The notes under the pieces are model-generated. The model was not told the DNA's origin, did no database searches, and saw only the letters and a list, made by a program, of their open reading frames with translations. 64,000 bases of DNA from Streptomyces nodosus. Its GTDB lineage: Bacteria; Actinomycetota; Actinomycetes; Streptomycetales; Streptomycetaceae. Location: positions 4,309,501-4,373,500 of the forward strand of contig NZ_CP023747.1 in the NCBI RefSeq assembly GCF_008704995.1. Direction: 5' to 3'. The position numbers were made by a program, and so were the translations under genes. This document shows, piece after piece, positions 26,256-35,569 of the stretch. Each line of letters begins with the position of its first letter. The stretch's first letter is position 1.

Positions 26256-27094
26256 GCCCGCAACTCGCCGCCTATGCCACCTCCACCGGTGAGGCCTTCC
26301 AGTTCTGGGTCCTCGGCACCGTGGCGGTGATCGGCGCCCTGTGCACCGTCTTCATGAAGAAGGCCGTGCACAGTGCGCTCAGCCTGGCCGGCACCATGAT
26401 CGTGCTGGCGGTGTTCTATCTGGCCAACGGTGCCTACTTCCTGGGCATCGTGCAGATCGTCGTCTACACCGGCGCGATCATGATGCTGTTCCTGTTCGTG
26501 GTGATGCTCGTCGGCGTCACCGCGGCGGACTCCCTGAAGGAGACCATCAAGGGACAGCGCTGGCTGGCCCTGCTGTGCGGGCTCGGCTTCGGCATCCTGC
26601 TGTTCTCAGGCGTGGCCCATGCGTCCCTGAAGGACTTCAACGGCCTCGGCCGGGCGAACGCGAACGGCAATGTGGAGGGCCTGGCGGCCCTCATCTTCAC
26701 CAAGTACGTGTTCGCCTTCGAAATCACCGGCGCTCTGCTGATCACGGCCGCGGTCGGCGCCATGGTGCTCACCCACCGCGAGCGCACCGAGCGCGCCAGG
26801 ACCCAGCGCGAGCTGGCCGAACTGCGCGTACGGGAGGGCAAGCACCTCCCGCCGCTGCCGGCCCCCGGCGTCTACGCCCGGCACAACGCGGTGGACATCG
26901 CCGGTCTTCTGCCGGACGGTACCCCGTCCGAGCTGACCGTCAACCGGACGCTGCGGGACCGCGGCCAGATCCGTGATGTGTCCGACGAGGCGCTCAGCGA
27001 TCTGAAGGCCCTGGAACAGCGCGCCGAGGAACGCCTGGAGCGCACCGAGGACGAGGGCCCGGCGCTCAAGAGGACCGAGGAGGCGTCGAAGTGA
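26252..27094 (+). CDS. nuoJ: NADH-quinone oxidoreductase subunit J
   Basis: A 280-residue membrane subunit with five helices in the first 170 residues. The third helix has the family sequence FLGIVQIVVYTGAIMMLFLF, the site of the pi-bulge that couples quinone chemistry to the pumps. About 100 further residues are hydrophilic and Glu/Arg-rich, which is long for NuoJ. It overlaps nuoI and nuoK by four bases each. Confidence 0.97.
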   Translation: MSPQLAAYATSTGEAFQFWVLGTVAVIGALCTVFMKKAVHSALSLAGTMIVLAVFYLANGAYFLGIVQIVVYTGAIMMLFLFVVMLVGVTAADSLKETIKGQRWLALLCGLGFGILLFSGVAHASLKDFNGLGRANANGNVEGLAALIFTKYVFAFEITGALLITAAVGAMVLTHRERTERARTQRELAELRVREGKHLPPLPAPGVYARHNAVDIAGLLPDGTPSELTVNRTLRDRGQIRDVSDEALSDLKALEQRAEERLERTEDEGPALKRTEEASK

Positions 27095-27390
27095 ACCCGG
27101 TCAACTATCTGTATCTCGCCGCCCTGTTGTTCACCATCGGCGCCACCGGCGTGCTGATCCGGCGGAACGCGATCGTGCTGTTCATGTGCATCGAGCTGAT
27201 GCTCAACGCATGCAACCTCGCCTTCGTCACCTTCTCCCGGATGCACGGCAATCTCGACGGCCAGATCTTCGCCTTCTTCACCATGGTCGTCGCCGCCGCG
27301 GAGGTCGTGGTGGGCCTCGCGATCATCGTGTCGCTGTTCCGTACCCGCCACTCGGCCTCGGTCGACGACGCCAGCCTGATGAAGCTGTGA
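27091..27390 (+). CDS. nuoK: NADH-quinone oxidoreductase subunit K
   Basis: A 99-residue membrane subunit with three helices. The conserved glutamates for proton transfer are in FMCIELMLNACNLAF and in AAAEVVVGLAIIVSLFR. It begins with GTG inside the nuoJ stop and is followed 14 bases later by nuoL. Confidence 0.98.
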   Translation: MNPVNYLYLAALLFTIGATGVLIRRNAIVLFMCIELMLNACNLAFVTFSRMHGNLDGQIFAFFTMVVAAAEVVVGLAIIVSLFRTRHSASVDDASLMKL

Positions 27391-27404
27391 GGGGTCGCTG
27401 AATC

Positions 27405-29300
27405 GTGGAGAACCTGATTGCGCTGCTGATCGCGGCGCCCCTGCTCGGAGCGGCCGTCCTGCTGTGCGGCGGCAGAAGGCTGGACGCCGTCGGCCACTGG
27501 ATCGGCACGGTCCTGGCCGCCGCCTCCTTCGTGCTCGGCGTCGTGCTCTTCGCCGACATGCTGGGGAAGGCCGCCGACCACCGGATGCTGACCCAGCATC
27601 TGTTCAGCTGGATCCCGGTGGCCGGTTTCCAGGCCGATGTCGCCTTCCGGCTCGACCAGCTGTCGATGACCTTCGTCCTGCTGATCACAGGCGTCGGCTC
27701 GCTCATCCATCTGTACTCCGTGGGGTACATGGAGCACGACGAGCGCCGGCGCCGCTTCTTCGGTTATCTGAACCTGTTCCTCGCGGCGATGCTGCTGCTG
27801 GTCCTCGCCGACAACTATCTGCTGCTGTACGTCGGCTGGGAGGGCGTGGGTCTCGCCTCCTACCTGCTGATCGGCTTCTGGCAGCACAAGCCCAGCGCGG
27901 CGACCGCGGCCAAGAAGGCCTTCCTGGTCAACCGGGTCGGCGACATGGGCCTGTCGATCGCCATCATGCTGATGTTCACGACCTTCGGGACCTTCGCCTT
28001 CGGACCGGTCTTCGACGGGGTGGCCAGGACCGGTGAGGGCAAGCTCACCGCGATCGCCCTGATGCTGCTGCTCGCCGCCTGCGGCAAGTCCGCCCAGGTG
28101 CCGCTGCAGTCCTGGCTCGGGGACGCGATGGAGGGCCCGACCCCGGTCTCGGCCCTCATCCACGCCGCGACCATGGTGACCGCGGGTGTGTATCTGATCG
28201 TCCGCTCCGGCGCGATCTTCAACGCCGCGCCCGACGCCCAGCTGGTGGTGACCGTGGTCGGCGCCGTCACGCTGCTCTTCGGTGCGATCGTCGGTTGCGC
28301 CAAGGACGACATCAAGAAGGCACTGGCCGGCTCGACCATGTCGCAGATCGGCTACATGGTGCTGGCCGCGGGCCTCGGCCCCATCGGCTATGTCTTCGCG
28401 ATCATGCACCTGGTGACGCACGGCTTCTTCAAGGCCGGGCTGTTCCTGGGCGCCGGGTCGGTGATGCACGGCATGAACGACGAGGTCGACATGCGTAAGT
28501 ACGGCGGCCTGCGGAAGTACATGCCGATCACCTTCGTCACCTTCGGCCTCGGCTATCTGGCGATCATCGGCTTCCCGTTCCTGTCCGGCTTCTACTCCAA
28601 GGACGCCATCATCGAGGCGGCCTTCGCCAAGGGCGGCACCCAGGGCTGGATCCTCGGCGGGGTGGCCCTGCTGGGCGCGGCCATCACCGCGTTCTACATG
28701 ACGCGCGTGATGCTGATGACGTTCTTCGGCGAGAAGCGCTGGGCGCCCGACGAGAACGGCAACGAGCCGCACCCGCACGAGTCGCCGAACGTCATGACGA
28801 TCCCGATGATCGTGCTCGCCGTCGGCTCGGTCGGCGCCGGTTTCTTCTTCCACCTCGGCGACCGCTTCCTGAGCTGGCTCGAGCCGGTCACCGGGCACGA
28901 GGAGGGCAACTCGCCGGTGGGCGCGGGTGTGATCACCGCCGCCACGCTGGTGCTCCTGGTCGTCGGCGCGGGCCTCGCCTATCTGCAGTACGGGCGCCGC
29001 CCGGTCCCGGCCGTCGCCCCGCGCGGTTCGCTGCTCACCCGGGCCGCCCGGCGCGATCTGCTCCAGGACGACTTCAACCATGTCGTCCTCGTCCGAGGCG
29101 GGGAGCACCTCACCCGCTCCCTGGTGTACGTGGACCACACCCTGGTCGACGGCGTCGTCAACGGCGCGGCGGCCGCGGTCGGCGGCCTCTCCGGCCGGCT
29201 CCGCCGGCTGCAGAACGGCTACGCACGGTCGTACGCCGTCTCGATGTTCGGCGGTGCGGCGGTGCTCGTCGCCCTGACCCTGCTGATGAGGGCGGTCTGA
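27405..29300 (+). CDS. nuoL: NADH-quinone oxidoreductase subunit L
   Basis: A 631-residue antiporter-like proton-pumping subunit at the far end of the membrane arm. Core motifs include NYLLLYVGWEGVGLASYLLIGFW, the pump segment AACGKSAQVPLQSWLGDAMEGPTPVSALIHAATMVTAGVYL with the key Lys and His, and the GFFKAGLFLGAGSVMH helix. The C-terminal lateral helix and last membrane helix are present. The GTG start follows AGGGGTCGC. Confidence 0.98.
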   Translation: MENLIALLIAAPLLGAAVLLCGGRRLDAVGHWIGTVLAAASFVLGVVLFADMLGKAADHRMLTQHLFSWIPVAGFQADVAFRLDQLSMTFVLLITGVGSLIHLYSVGYMEHDERRRRFFGYLNLFLAAMLLLVLADNYLLLYVGWEGVGLASYLLIGFWQHKPSAATAAKKAFLVNRVGDMGLSIAIMLMFTTFGTFAFGPVFDGVARTGEGKLTAIALMLLLAACGKSAQVPLQSWLGDAMEGPTPVSALIHAATMVTAGVYLIVRSGAIFNAAPDAQLVVTVVGAVTLLFGAIVGCAKDDIKKALAGSTMSQIGYMVLAAGLGPIGYVFAIMHLVTHGFFKAGLFLGAGSVMHGMNDEVDMRKYGGLRKYMPITFVTFGLGYLAIIGFPFLSGFYSKDAIIEAAFAKGGTQGWILGGVALLGAAITAFYMTRVMLMTFFGEKRWAPDENGNEPHPHESPNVMTIPMIVLAVGSVGAGFFFHLGDRFLSWLEPVTGHEEGNSPVGAGVITAATLVLLVVGAGLAYLQYGRRPVPAVAPRGSLLTRAARRDLLQDDFNHVVLVRGGEHLTRSLVYVDHTLVDGVVNGAAAAVGGLSGRLRRLQNGYARSYAVSMFGGAAVLVALTLLMRAV

Positions 29301-29305
29301 TAGCC

Positions 29306-30877
29306 ATGTCCTTTCCTCTGCTGACAGCGACGGCGGTGCTCCCGGCCCTGGGGGCGGTCGCCACGGCCGCGGTCCCGGCCGCCCGGCGCACCGCCGCCAA
29401 GTGGCTGGCACTGGTCGTCTCGCTCGCCACGCTCGTCCTCGCCGGGGTGATCGCGGCCCGCTTCGAACCCGGCGGCGCGCGCTACCAGTTCATCGAGTCC
29501 CATTCCTGGATCAAGGAATTCGGGGTGCGGTACGAGCTGGGCGTGGACGGCATCGCGGTGGCGCTCGTCGCGCTGACCGCGCTGCTGATCCCGTTCGTGA
29601 TCCTGGCGGGCTGGCACGACGCCGACCCGATGGAGACCGGAAGCCGGCGCTGGCGGCCCACCCAGGGCTTCTTCGCCCTGATCCTGGCCGTCGAGGCGAT
29701 GGTGATCCTCTCCTTCGAGGCCACCGACGTCTTTGTCTTCTACATCTTCTTCGAAGCCATGCTCATCCCGATGTACTTCCTCATCGGCGGCTTCGGGGAC
29801 CGTGCCCATGAGCACGGCGAGAAGGCGGCCTCCACCCAGCGCTCGTACGCCGCCGTGAAGTTCCTGCTGTACAACCTGGCCGGCGGTCTGATCATGCTGG
29901 CCGCGGTGATCGGCCTCTACGCGCAGGCCGGGAACTTCTCGCTCCCGGAGATCGTGCAGGCGCGGGCCAACGGCTCGCTCCACATCGCGACCGGCACCGA
30001 GCGCTGGCTGTTCCTGGGCTTCTTCTTCGCCTTCGCGGTGAAGGCCCCGCTGTGGCCGCTGCACACCTGGCTGCCCAACGCCATGGGGGAGGCCACCGCC
30101 CCGGTCGCCGTGCTGATCACGGCGGTCGTGGACAAGGTGGGCACCTTCGCGATGCTCCGCTTCTGCCTCCAGCTGTTCCCCGAGGCGAGCAAGTGGGCGA
30201 CGCCCGTCATCCTCGTCCTGGCGGTCATCAGCATCATCTACGGGGCGCTGCTCGCGGTCGGCCAGCGCGACATCAAGCGGCTGGTGGCGTACGCGTCCAT
30301 CTCGCACTTCGGCTTCATCATCCTGGGCATCTTCGCGATGACCAGCCAGGGCCAGTCCGGTGCGACGCTCTACATGGTGAACCACGGGCTGTCGACCGCC
30401 GCGCTGATGCTGGTGGCGGGCTTCCTGATCACGCGCCGCGGCTCGCGTCTGATCGCGGACTACGGCGGCGTGCAGAAGGTCGCGCCGGTGCTGGCCGGCA
30501 CCTTCCTGGTCGGCAGTCTGGCGACGCTGTCCCTGCCCGGACTGGCGCCGTTCGTCAGTGAGTTCCTGGTACTGGTCGGCACGTTCACCCGCTATCCCGC
30601 GATCGGCATCGTCGCCACCCTTGGCATCGTTCTCGCCGCGCTCTACACGCTCGTCCTCTACCAGCGGACGATGACGGGCCCGGTGAAGCCGGAGGTCTCC
30701 GCGATGCCCGATCTGAGGGTCCGTGAACTCCTGGTGGTCGCCCCGCTGATCGCGCTGCTGATCTTCCTGGGCGTCTATCCGAAGCCGGTCACCGACATCG
30801 TCAACCCGGCGGTCAAGCAGACCATGTCCGATGTACACCAGACCGATCCCCAGCCCGCGGTGGAGGCGGCCAAGTGA
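29306..30877 (+). CDS. nuoM: NADH-quinone oxidoreductase subunit M
   Basis: A 523-residue antiporter-like pump subunit of complex I. The motifs FFEAMLIPMYFLIGGFG (pump Glu) and FAVKAPLWPLHTWLPNAMGEATAPVAVLI (pump Lys) are intact. About 14 transmembrane helices are expected. It starts five bases after nuoL, and its stop overlaps the nuoN GTG. Confidence 0.98.
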   Translation: MSFPLLTATAVLPALGAVATAAVPAARRTAAKWLALVVSLATLVLAGVIAARFEPGGARYQFIESHSWIKEFGVRYELGVDGIAVALVALTALLIPFVILAGWHDADPMETGSRRWRPTQGFFALILAVEAMVILSFEATDVFVFYIFFEAMLIPMYFLIGGFGDRAHEHGEKAASTQRSYAAVKFLLYNLAGGLIMLAAVIGLYAQAGNFSLPEIVQARANGSLHIATGTERWLFLGFFFAFAVKAPLWPLHTWLPNAMGEATAPVAVLITAVVDKVGTFAMLRFCLQLFPEASKWATPVILVLAVISIIYGALLAVGQRDIKRLVAYASISHFGFIILGIFAMTSQGQSGATLYMVNHGLSTAALMLVAGFLITRRGSRLIADYGGVQKVAPVLAGTFLVGSLATLSLPGLAPFVSEFLVLVGTFTRYPAIGIVATLGIVLAALYTLVLYQRTMTGPVKPEVSAMPDLRVRELLVVAPLIALLIFLGVYPKPVTDIVNPAVKQTMSDVHQTDPQPAVEAAK

Positions 30878-32523
30878 GCACAGCAGTCGTCCACAGCCTG
30901 TGGACAACCGCGGCCGACCCGATCTCCAAGATCGAGACGCCGAAGATCGAATACGGTCAGTTGTCGCCGACCCTGATCGTCATCGGCGCGGCGCTCATCG
31001 GGGTGCTGATCGAGGCGTTCGTGCCGCGCAGGTCCCGTTACTACGCCCAGGCGTTCGTGGCGGTCGTCGCACTCACCGCCGCGTTCGCCGCGGTGGTGGC
31101 GCTGGCGGCCGGCGGATACGGCACCACCAAGGCGCATATCGCGGCGATGGGCGCGATCGCGGTCGACGGACCGTCCCTGTTCCTCCAGGGCACGATCCTG
31201 CTGGCCGGTCTGCTCGGTGTGTTCACCTTCGCCGAGCGGCGCCTCGATCCGGAGGCGCACGGCAACCGGGTCGACTCCTTCGCGGCGCAGGCCGCGGCCG
31301 TCCCGGGCGGCGAGGCCGAGAAGGCCGCGGTCAAGGCCGGGTTCACCACCACCGAGGCCTTTCCGCTGCTGCTGTTCGCGGTGGCCGGCATGCTTGTCTT
31401 CCCCTCGGCGAACGACCTGCTGACCCTGTTCGTCGCCCTGGAGGTCTTCTCGCTGCCGCTGTATCTGCTGTGCGCGCTGGCCCGCCGCAAGCGGCTGATG
31501 TCGCAGGAGGCCGCGGTCAAGTACTTCTTGCTCGGTGCCTTCGCCTCCGCGTTCACGCTGTTCGGCATCGCGCTGCTCTACGGGTACGCGGGCTCGGTGT
31601 CGTACGCGACGATCGCCCAGGTCGTCGACGGCAGGATCACCACCGCCGACCCGGCGCTCGCCAACACCATGGGCAATGACGCGCTGCTCCTGGTGGGTGC
31701 CGCGCTGATCACCATGGGCCTGCTGTTCAAGGTGGCCGCGGTGCCGTTCCACATGTGGACGCCGGATGTGTATCAGGGCGCGCCGACCCCGGTGACCGGC
31801 TTCATGGCGGCGGCGACCAAGGTGGCGGCTTTCGGTGCCCTGCTGCGGCTGCTGTATGTGGTCCTGCCGGGCATGCGCTGGGACTGGCGGCCGGTGATGT
31901 GGGCGGTCGCGATCGTCACCATGCTGGGCGGTGCGATCGTGGCGATCACCCAGACCGACATCAAGCGCCTGCTGGCGTACTCGTCGATCGCACACGCGGG
32001 CTTCATCCTCGCGGGTGTCATCGCGACCTCACGGGACGGCGTGTCCTCGGTCCTCTTCTATCTGGCCGCGTACTCCTTCGTGACGATCGGCGCCTTCGCC
32101 GTGGTGACGCTGGTCCGCGACGCGGGCGGCGAGGCGACGCATCTGTCGAAGTGGGCCGGGCTGGGACGCAGGTCGCCGCTGGTGGCGGCCGTGTTCGCGG
32201 TGTTCCTGCTGGCCTTCGCGGGGATCCCGCTGACCTCCGGCTTCGCCGGGAAGTTCGCCGTGTTCAAGGCGGCGGCGGAAGGCGGGGCGATGCCGCTGGT
32301 CGTGATCGGTGTGATCTCCTCGGCGATCGCCGCGTTCTTCTACATCCGGGTGATCGTGCTGATGTTCTTCAGCGAGCCGAGCCCCGAGGGCCCCACGGTG
32401 GCGGTCCCCTCCCCGCTGACCATGACGGCGATCGGGATGGGCGTGCTGGTCACGCTGGTCCTGGGCCTGGCCCCGCAGTACTTCCTGGACCTGGCGAGCC
32501 AGGCGGGCGTGTTCGTGCGCTGA
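30874..32523 (+). CDS. nuoN: NADH-quinone oxidoreductase subunit N
   Basis: A 549-residue third antiporter-like pump subunit. The signature FPLLLFAVAGMLVFPSANDLLTLFVALEVFSLPLYLL and the Lys-bearing LLFKVAAVPFHMWTPDVYQGAPTPVTGFMA are present. The loop after helix three (residues about 125-160) is longer than in E. coli. It closes the operon and is followed by a strong hairpin. An inverted DnaA-box pair overlaps codons 5-11. Confidence 0.98.
   Translation: MSTAVVHSLWTTAADPISKIETPKIEYGQLSPTLIVIGAALIGVLIEAFVPRRSRYYAQAFVAVVALTAAFAAVVALAAGGYGTTKAHIAAMGAIAVDGPSLFLQGTILLAGLLGVFTFAERRLDPEAHGNRVDSFAAQAAAVPGGEAEKAAVKAGFTTTEAFPLLLFAVAGMLVFPSANDLLTLFVALEVFSLPLYLLCALARRKRLMSQEAAVKYFLLGAFASAFTLFGIALLYGYAGSVSYATIAQVVDGRITTADPALANTMGNDALLLVGAALITMGLLFKVAAVPFHMWTPDVYQGAPTPVTGFMAAATKVAAFGALLRLLYVVLPGMRWDWRPVMWAVAIVTMLGGAIVAITQTDIKRLLAYSSIAHAGFILAGVIATSRDGVSSVLFYLAAYSFVTIGAFAVVTLVRDAGGEATHLSKWAGLGRRSPLVAAVFAVFLLAFAGIPLTSGFAGKFAVFKAAAEGGAMPLVVIGVISSAIAAFFYIRVIVLMFFSEPSPEGPTVAVPSPLTMTAIGMGVLVTLVLGLAPQYFLDLASQAGVFVR
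30887..30907. other. Inverted pair of DnaA-box sequences inside nuoN
   Basis: TCGTCCACA (30887-30895) and TGTGGACAA (30899-30907, the reverse of TTGTCCACA) face each other across 3 bp. Both fit the published Streptomyces DnaA-box consensus. The sequence also encodes VVHSLWTT, so coincidence is possible. Confidence 0.4.
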
Positions 32524-32545
32524 CGCACCCCGCACCCGCACAGGA

Positions 32546-32578
32546 CGGCCCGGCACCCGCTCGGGGGGTGCCGGGCCG
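32546..32578 (+). terminator. Terminator of the nuo operon
   Basis: CGGCCCGGCACCC pairs perfectly with GGGTGCCGGGCCG (13 bp) around a 7-base loop, 23 bases after the nuoN stop. It has no T-run, as is usual in this genus. It also faces the convergent Uma2 gene. Confidence 0.8.
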
Positions 32579-32600
32579 CGGTCTGCCCGGAGCCGGCGAT

Positions 32601-33215
32601 TCACTGATCCTTGTGGCGCCGCGCCCTGATGAGCGTCAGATCCAGGTCCACCGCGAAGGGAACGTCCAGCTTCATCCGCTCCCGGTGGATGCCGGTACCG
32701 GTGTAGGCGCCGGTGGTGGGTTCCAGTTCGAACGTGTGCACGGCGGCGCGGCCGTTCTCGTTCTCGACCCGCCAGTAGTGGGGGATCTTCGCCTGCGCGT
32801 ACTTGAGCGGCTTGGTCTCCCGGTCCCGGGAGACGGACTCCTCGGAGACCACCTCGATGGCGAGGACGACCGACTCGGCCGGGAAGCGGGTCTGCCCCGG
32901 ATCCTCCACCACGTCCCCCTGCACCACGACCACATCCGGCTCGGGCCGGTTCTGGCGGTCGATGTCGATGGTGAACTGGCGGACGACCTCAAGATTCTCT
33001 GGGGCCACGGACTCCAGTTGCCAGGTGAAGTAGTCGACAGCGCGTGAGTGGAAAAGGGTCTGCGGACGCACGAAGACGAGACTCCCGTCGATCAGTTCCG
33101 TGTGGGGAGGAAGATCCGGGAGGCGGTCCAGGTCGTCGGCGGTCCAGCCGCCCTCCGGCGGGATCGGCCAGGTGGGTTTGGACGCCTTCGGTGCGACGCT
33201 CGTCAGTGCTCCCAT
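32601..33215 (-). CDS. Uma2-family putative endonuclease (DUF820)
   Basis: A 204-residue protein of the Uma2/DUF820 family, which has the PD-(D/E)XK nuclease fold and is greatly expanded in Streptomyces. The core is visible as RPEPDVVVVQGDVVEDPG, then VVLAIEVVSEES and DRETKPLKYAQAKIPHYWRVE, giving the Asp, Glu and Lys of the catalytic site. The biological role is unknown. It reads toward the nuo terminator and is divergent from recQ, with about 200 bp between. Confidence 0.87.
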   Translation of the reverse strand: MGALTSVAPKASKPTWPIPPEGGWTADDLDRLPDLPPHTELIDGSLVFVRPQTLFHSRAVDYFTWQLESVAPENLEVVRQFTIDIDRQNRPEPDVVVVQGDVVEDPGQTRFPAESVVLAIEVVSEESVSRDRETKPLKYAQAKIPHYWRVENENGRAAVHTFELEPTTGAYTGTGIHRERMKLDVPFAVDLDLTLIRARRHKDQ

Positions 33216-33334
33216 GGGGCGGAGTCTCGTCGGCGCATTCAGACTATCGGGTGGAAATAGGCAGGTCCCCCACGTACGTGTGAACGAACCTCGTGTCCTT
33301 GGCCTGGAGCGGGCCGGGGTGCGCGGGTGTGGGT

Positions 33335-33343
33335 TGTGGACAA
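33335..33343 (-). other. DnaA-box sequence upstream of recQ
   Basis: TGTGGACAA, the complement of the consensus TTGTCCACA, lies 72 bp before the recQ start in the Uma2-recQ intergenic region. It is a single site and its function is not shown. Confidence 0.35.
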
Positions 33344-33414
33344 CTTCGGGGGGTGTCGGCGTGGGCCCCTATCGTGGACGCAGTGGTCGAGGGACGACGT
33401 ACGGGGGACGGGCG

Positions 33415-35391
33415 ATGGACGGGACGGGTGTGATGACCGAGGCGGGCGTGAGGCCGGAGGCCTATGGCGGGAGCGAGGCGCTGGCCACGCTGCACCGGGT
33501 CTTCGGGTACGAGGCCTTCCGTGGCGACCAGGAAGCCGTCATCGAGCATGTGGTGGCCGGCGGCGACGCCGTGGTGCTCATGCCGACCGGCGCCGGAAAG
33601 TCGCTCTGCTATCAGATCCCCGCCCTGGTCAGACCCGGTACGGGGGTGGTCGTCTCGCCTCTGATCGCGCTGATGCAGGACCAGGTGGACGCGCTGCGCG
33701 CCCTCGGGGTGCGGGCCGGCTTCGTCAACTCCACACAGGACTTCGACGAGCGGCGCACGGTGGAGGCGGAATTCCTCGCCGGTGAGCTGGATCTGCTCTA
33801 TCTGGCCCCGGAGCGGTTGCGTCTGGAGTCCAGCCTCGAGCTGCTCTCGCGCGGCAAGATCTCGGTGTTCGCGATCGACGAGGCGCACTGTGTGTCCCAG
33901 TGGGGCCATGACTTCCGGCCGGACTATCTCGCGCTGTCCCTGCTGGGCGAGCGCTGGCCGGACGTCCCCCGGATCGCGCTCACGGCGACGGCGACGCACT
34001 CCACGCACCAGGAGATCACCCAGCGGCTGCGGATGGACCGGGCCCGGCACTTCGTGGCGAGCTTCGACCGTCCCAACATCCAGTACCGGATCGTCCCCAA
34101 GGCCGACCCCAAGAAGCAGCTGCTGACCCTTCTGCGTGAGGAGCACGCGGGCGACGCGGGCATCGTCTACTGCCTCTCGCGGAACTCCGTGGAGAAGACC
34201 GCGGAGTATCTGACCCGCAACGGAGTGGCGGCGGTGCCGTACCACGCGGGCCTGGACGCGGGCGTGCGCGCGGCGCACCAGTCCCGCTTTCTGCGCGAGG
34301 ACGGCCTGGTCGTGGTCGCGACCATCGCGTTCGGGATGGGCATCGACAAGCCCGACGTACGCTTCGTGGCCCATCTCGACCTGCCGAAGTCGGTCGAGGG
34401 CTACTACCAGGAGACCGGCCGGGCGGGCCGCGACGGGCTCCCCTCCACGGCCTGGATGGCCTATGGACTGAACGACGTCATACAGCAGCGCAAGCTGATC
34501 CGGTCAGGCGAGGGCGACGAGGCCCATCGCCGTCGGGTCGAGACGCATCTGGACGCGATGCTGGCGCTGTGCGAGACGGCCCGGTGCCGCCGCGGCCAGC
34601 TGCTGGCGTACTTCGGCCAGGAAGCGGGGCCGGACGGCTGCGGCAACTGCGACACCTGTCTGGTGCCCCCGGAGACCTGGGACGGCACGGTCGCGGCGCA
34701 GAAGGTGCTGTCCACGGTGTGGCGGCTGGACCGGGAGCGGCGGCAGAAGTTCGGCGCGGTGCAGATCGTCGACATCCTGCTCGGCCGGCGCACGGCCAAG
34801 GTGATCCAGTTCGACCACGACCAGCTGTCCGTGTTCGGCATCGGCGAGGAGCTGTCCGAGGGCGAATGGCGGGGCGTCGTCCGGCAGTTGCTGGCGCAGG
34901 GACTGCTCGCGGTCGAGGGTGAGTACGGCACGCTGGTGCTGACCGGGGAGAGCGGGGAGGTGCTGGGGCGCAAGCGCGAGGTGCCGCTGCGCAAGGAGCC
35001 CAAGCCCGCCGTGGCGCGGTCCGCCTCTCCGAAGGGCGGGCGGGCCCCGAAGGCCGCCGTCGAGCTCTCCCCGGAGCTTCAGCCGGTCTTCGAGGCCCTG
35101 CGCTCCTGGCGCGCCGCCCAGGCGAAGGAACAGGGTGTCCCGGCCTATGTGATCTTCCATGACGCCACGCTCCGGGAGATCGCGACCGCCCGCCCCGCGA
35201 CGGTGGCGGAGCTGGGCACGATCGGCGGGGTCGGGGAGAAGAAGCTGGCGACCTACGGGGAGGGGGTCCTCGCGGTGCTGGCCTCCCTGGACGGGGGTCC
35301 CTCCCCGGCCGGGCCCGCGGGCCCGGCGGAGCCCCCGGACCCGGAGTGGCCCGAACCGGAGGAACCGGAGGAGCCGGAGGACTGGATATAG
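33415..35391 (+). CDS. recQ: ATP-dependent DNA helicase RecQ
   Basis: A 658-residue 3'-5' superfamily 2 helicase. Walker A is MPTGAGKSLCYQIPAL, the DExH box is IDEAHCVSQWGHDFRPDY, and motif VI is ETGRAGRDG. The RQC zinc-binding cysteines are C-x5-C...CGNCDTC, and a winged-helix region follows. A C-terminal HRDC-like domain (FEALRSWRAAQAKEQGVPAYVIFHDATLREIA) is present, with a Pro/Glu-rich tail. The frame stays open upstream. The ATG at 33415 was chosen for its purine-rich GGGGGACGG, and an ATG at 33433 is the alternative. It acts in recombination and repair. Confidence 0.95.
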   Translation: MDGTGVMTEAGVRPEAYGGSEALATLHRVFGYEAFRGDQEAVIEHVVAGGDAVVLMPTGAGKSLCYQIPALVRPGTGVVVSPLIALMQDQVDALRALGVRAGFVNSTQDFDERRTVEAEFLAGELDLLYLAPERLRLESSLELLSRGKISVFAIDEAHCVSQWGHDFRPDYLALSLLGERWPDVPRIALTATATHSTHQEITQRLRMDRARHFVASFDRPNIQYRIVPKADPKKQLLTLLREEHAGDAGIVYCLSRNSVEKTAEYLTRNGVAAVPYHAGLDAGVRAAHQSRFLREDGLVVVATIAFGMGIDKPDVRFVAHLDLPKSVEGYYQETGRAGRDGLPSTAWMAYGLNDVIQQRKLIRSGEGDEAHRRRVETHLDAMLALCETARCRRGQLLAYFGQEAGPDGCGNCDTCLVPPETWDGTVAAQKVLSTVWRLDRERRQKFGAVQIVDILLGRRTAKVIQFDHDQLSVFGIGEELSEGEWRGVVRQLLAQGLLAVEGEYGTLVLTGESGEVLGRKREVPLRKEPKPAVARSASPKGGRAPKAAVELSPELQPVFEALRSWRAAQAKEQGVPAYVIFHDATLREIATARPATVAELGTIGGVGEKKLATYGEGVLAVLASLDGGPSPAGPAGPAEPPDPEWPEPEEPEEPEDWI

Positions 35392-35401
35392 CCGGAGGGC
35401 C

Positions 35402-35431
35402 GGATTCCGGGGGTCCGGATTCCGGGGGTCC
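35402..35431 (+). repeat. 15-bp tandem repeat after recQ
   Basis: GGATTCCGGGGGTCC is repeated exactly twice, head to tail, just past the recQ stop. No function is apparent. Confidence 0.6.
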
Positions 35432-35510
35432 GGGAGAGCCAGGGAGCCGGGGACGCGAGAAGGCGGTCGCCTTCGTGGGCGTGGCCTGCTCCGCGGCCTG
35501 CTCCCCGGCG

Positions 35511-35552
35511 GTACCGGAGAGCAGGGCCGCTCGGGCCGCCGCTCTCCGGTAC
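35511..35552. terminator. Hairpin between convergent recQ and fumarylacetoacetase genes
   Basis: GTACCGGAGAGC pairs perfectly with GCTCTCCGGTAC (12 bp) around an 18-base GC-rich loop. It lies between two convergent stops and likely serves both. Confidence 0.65.
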
Positions 35553-35569
35553 GGGTGGGTGGGGAGCTG

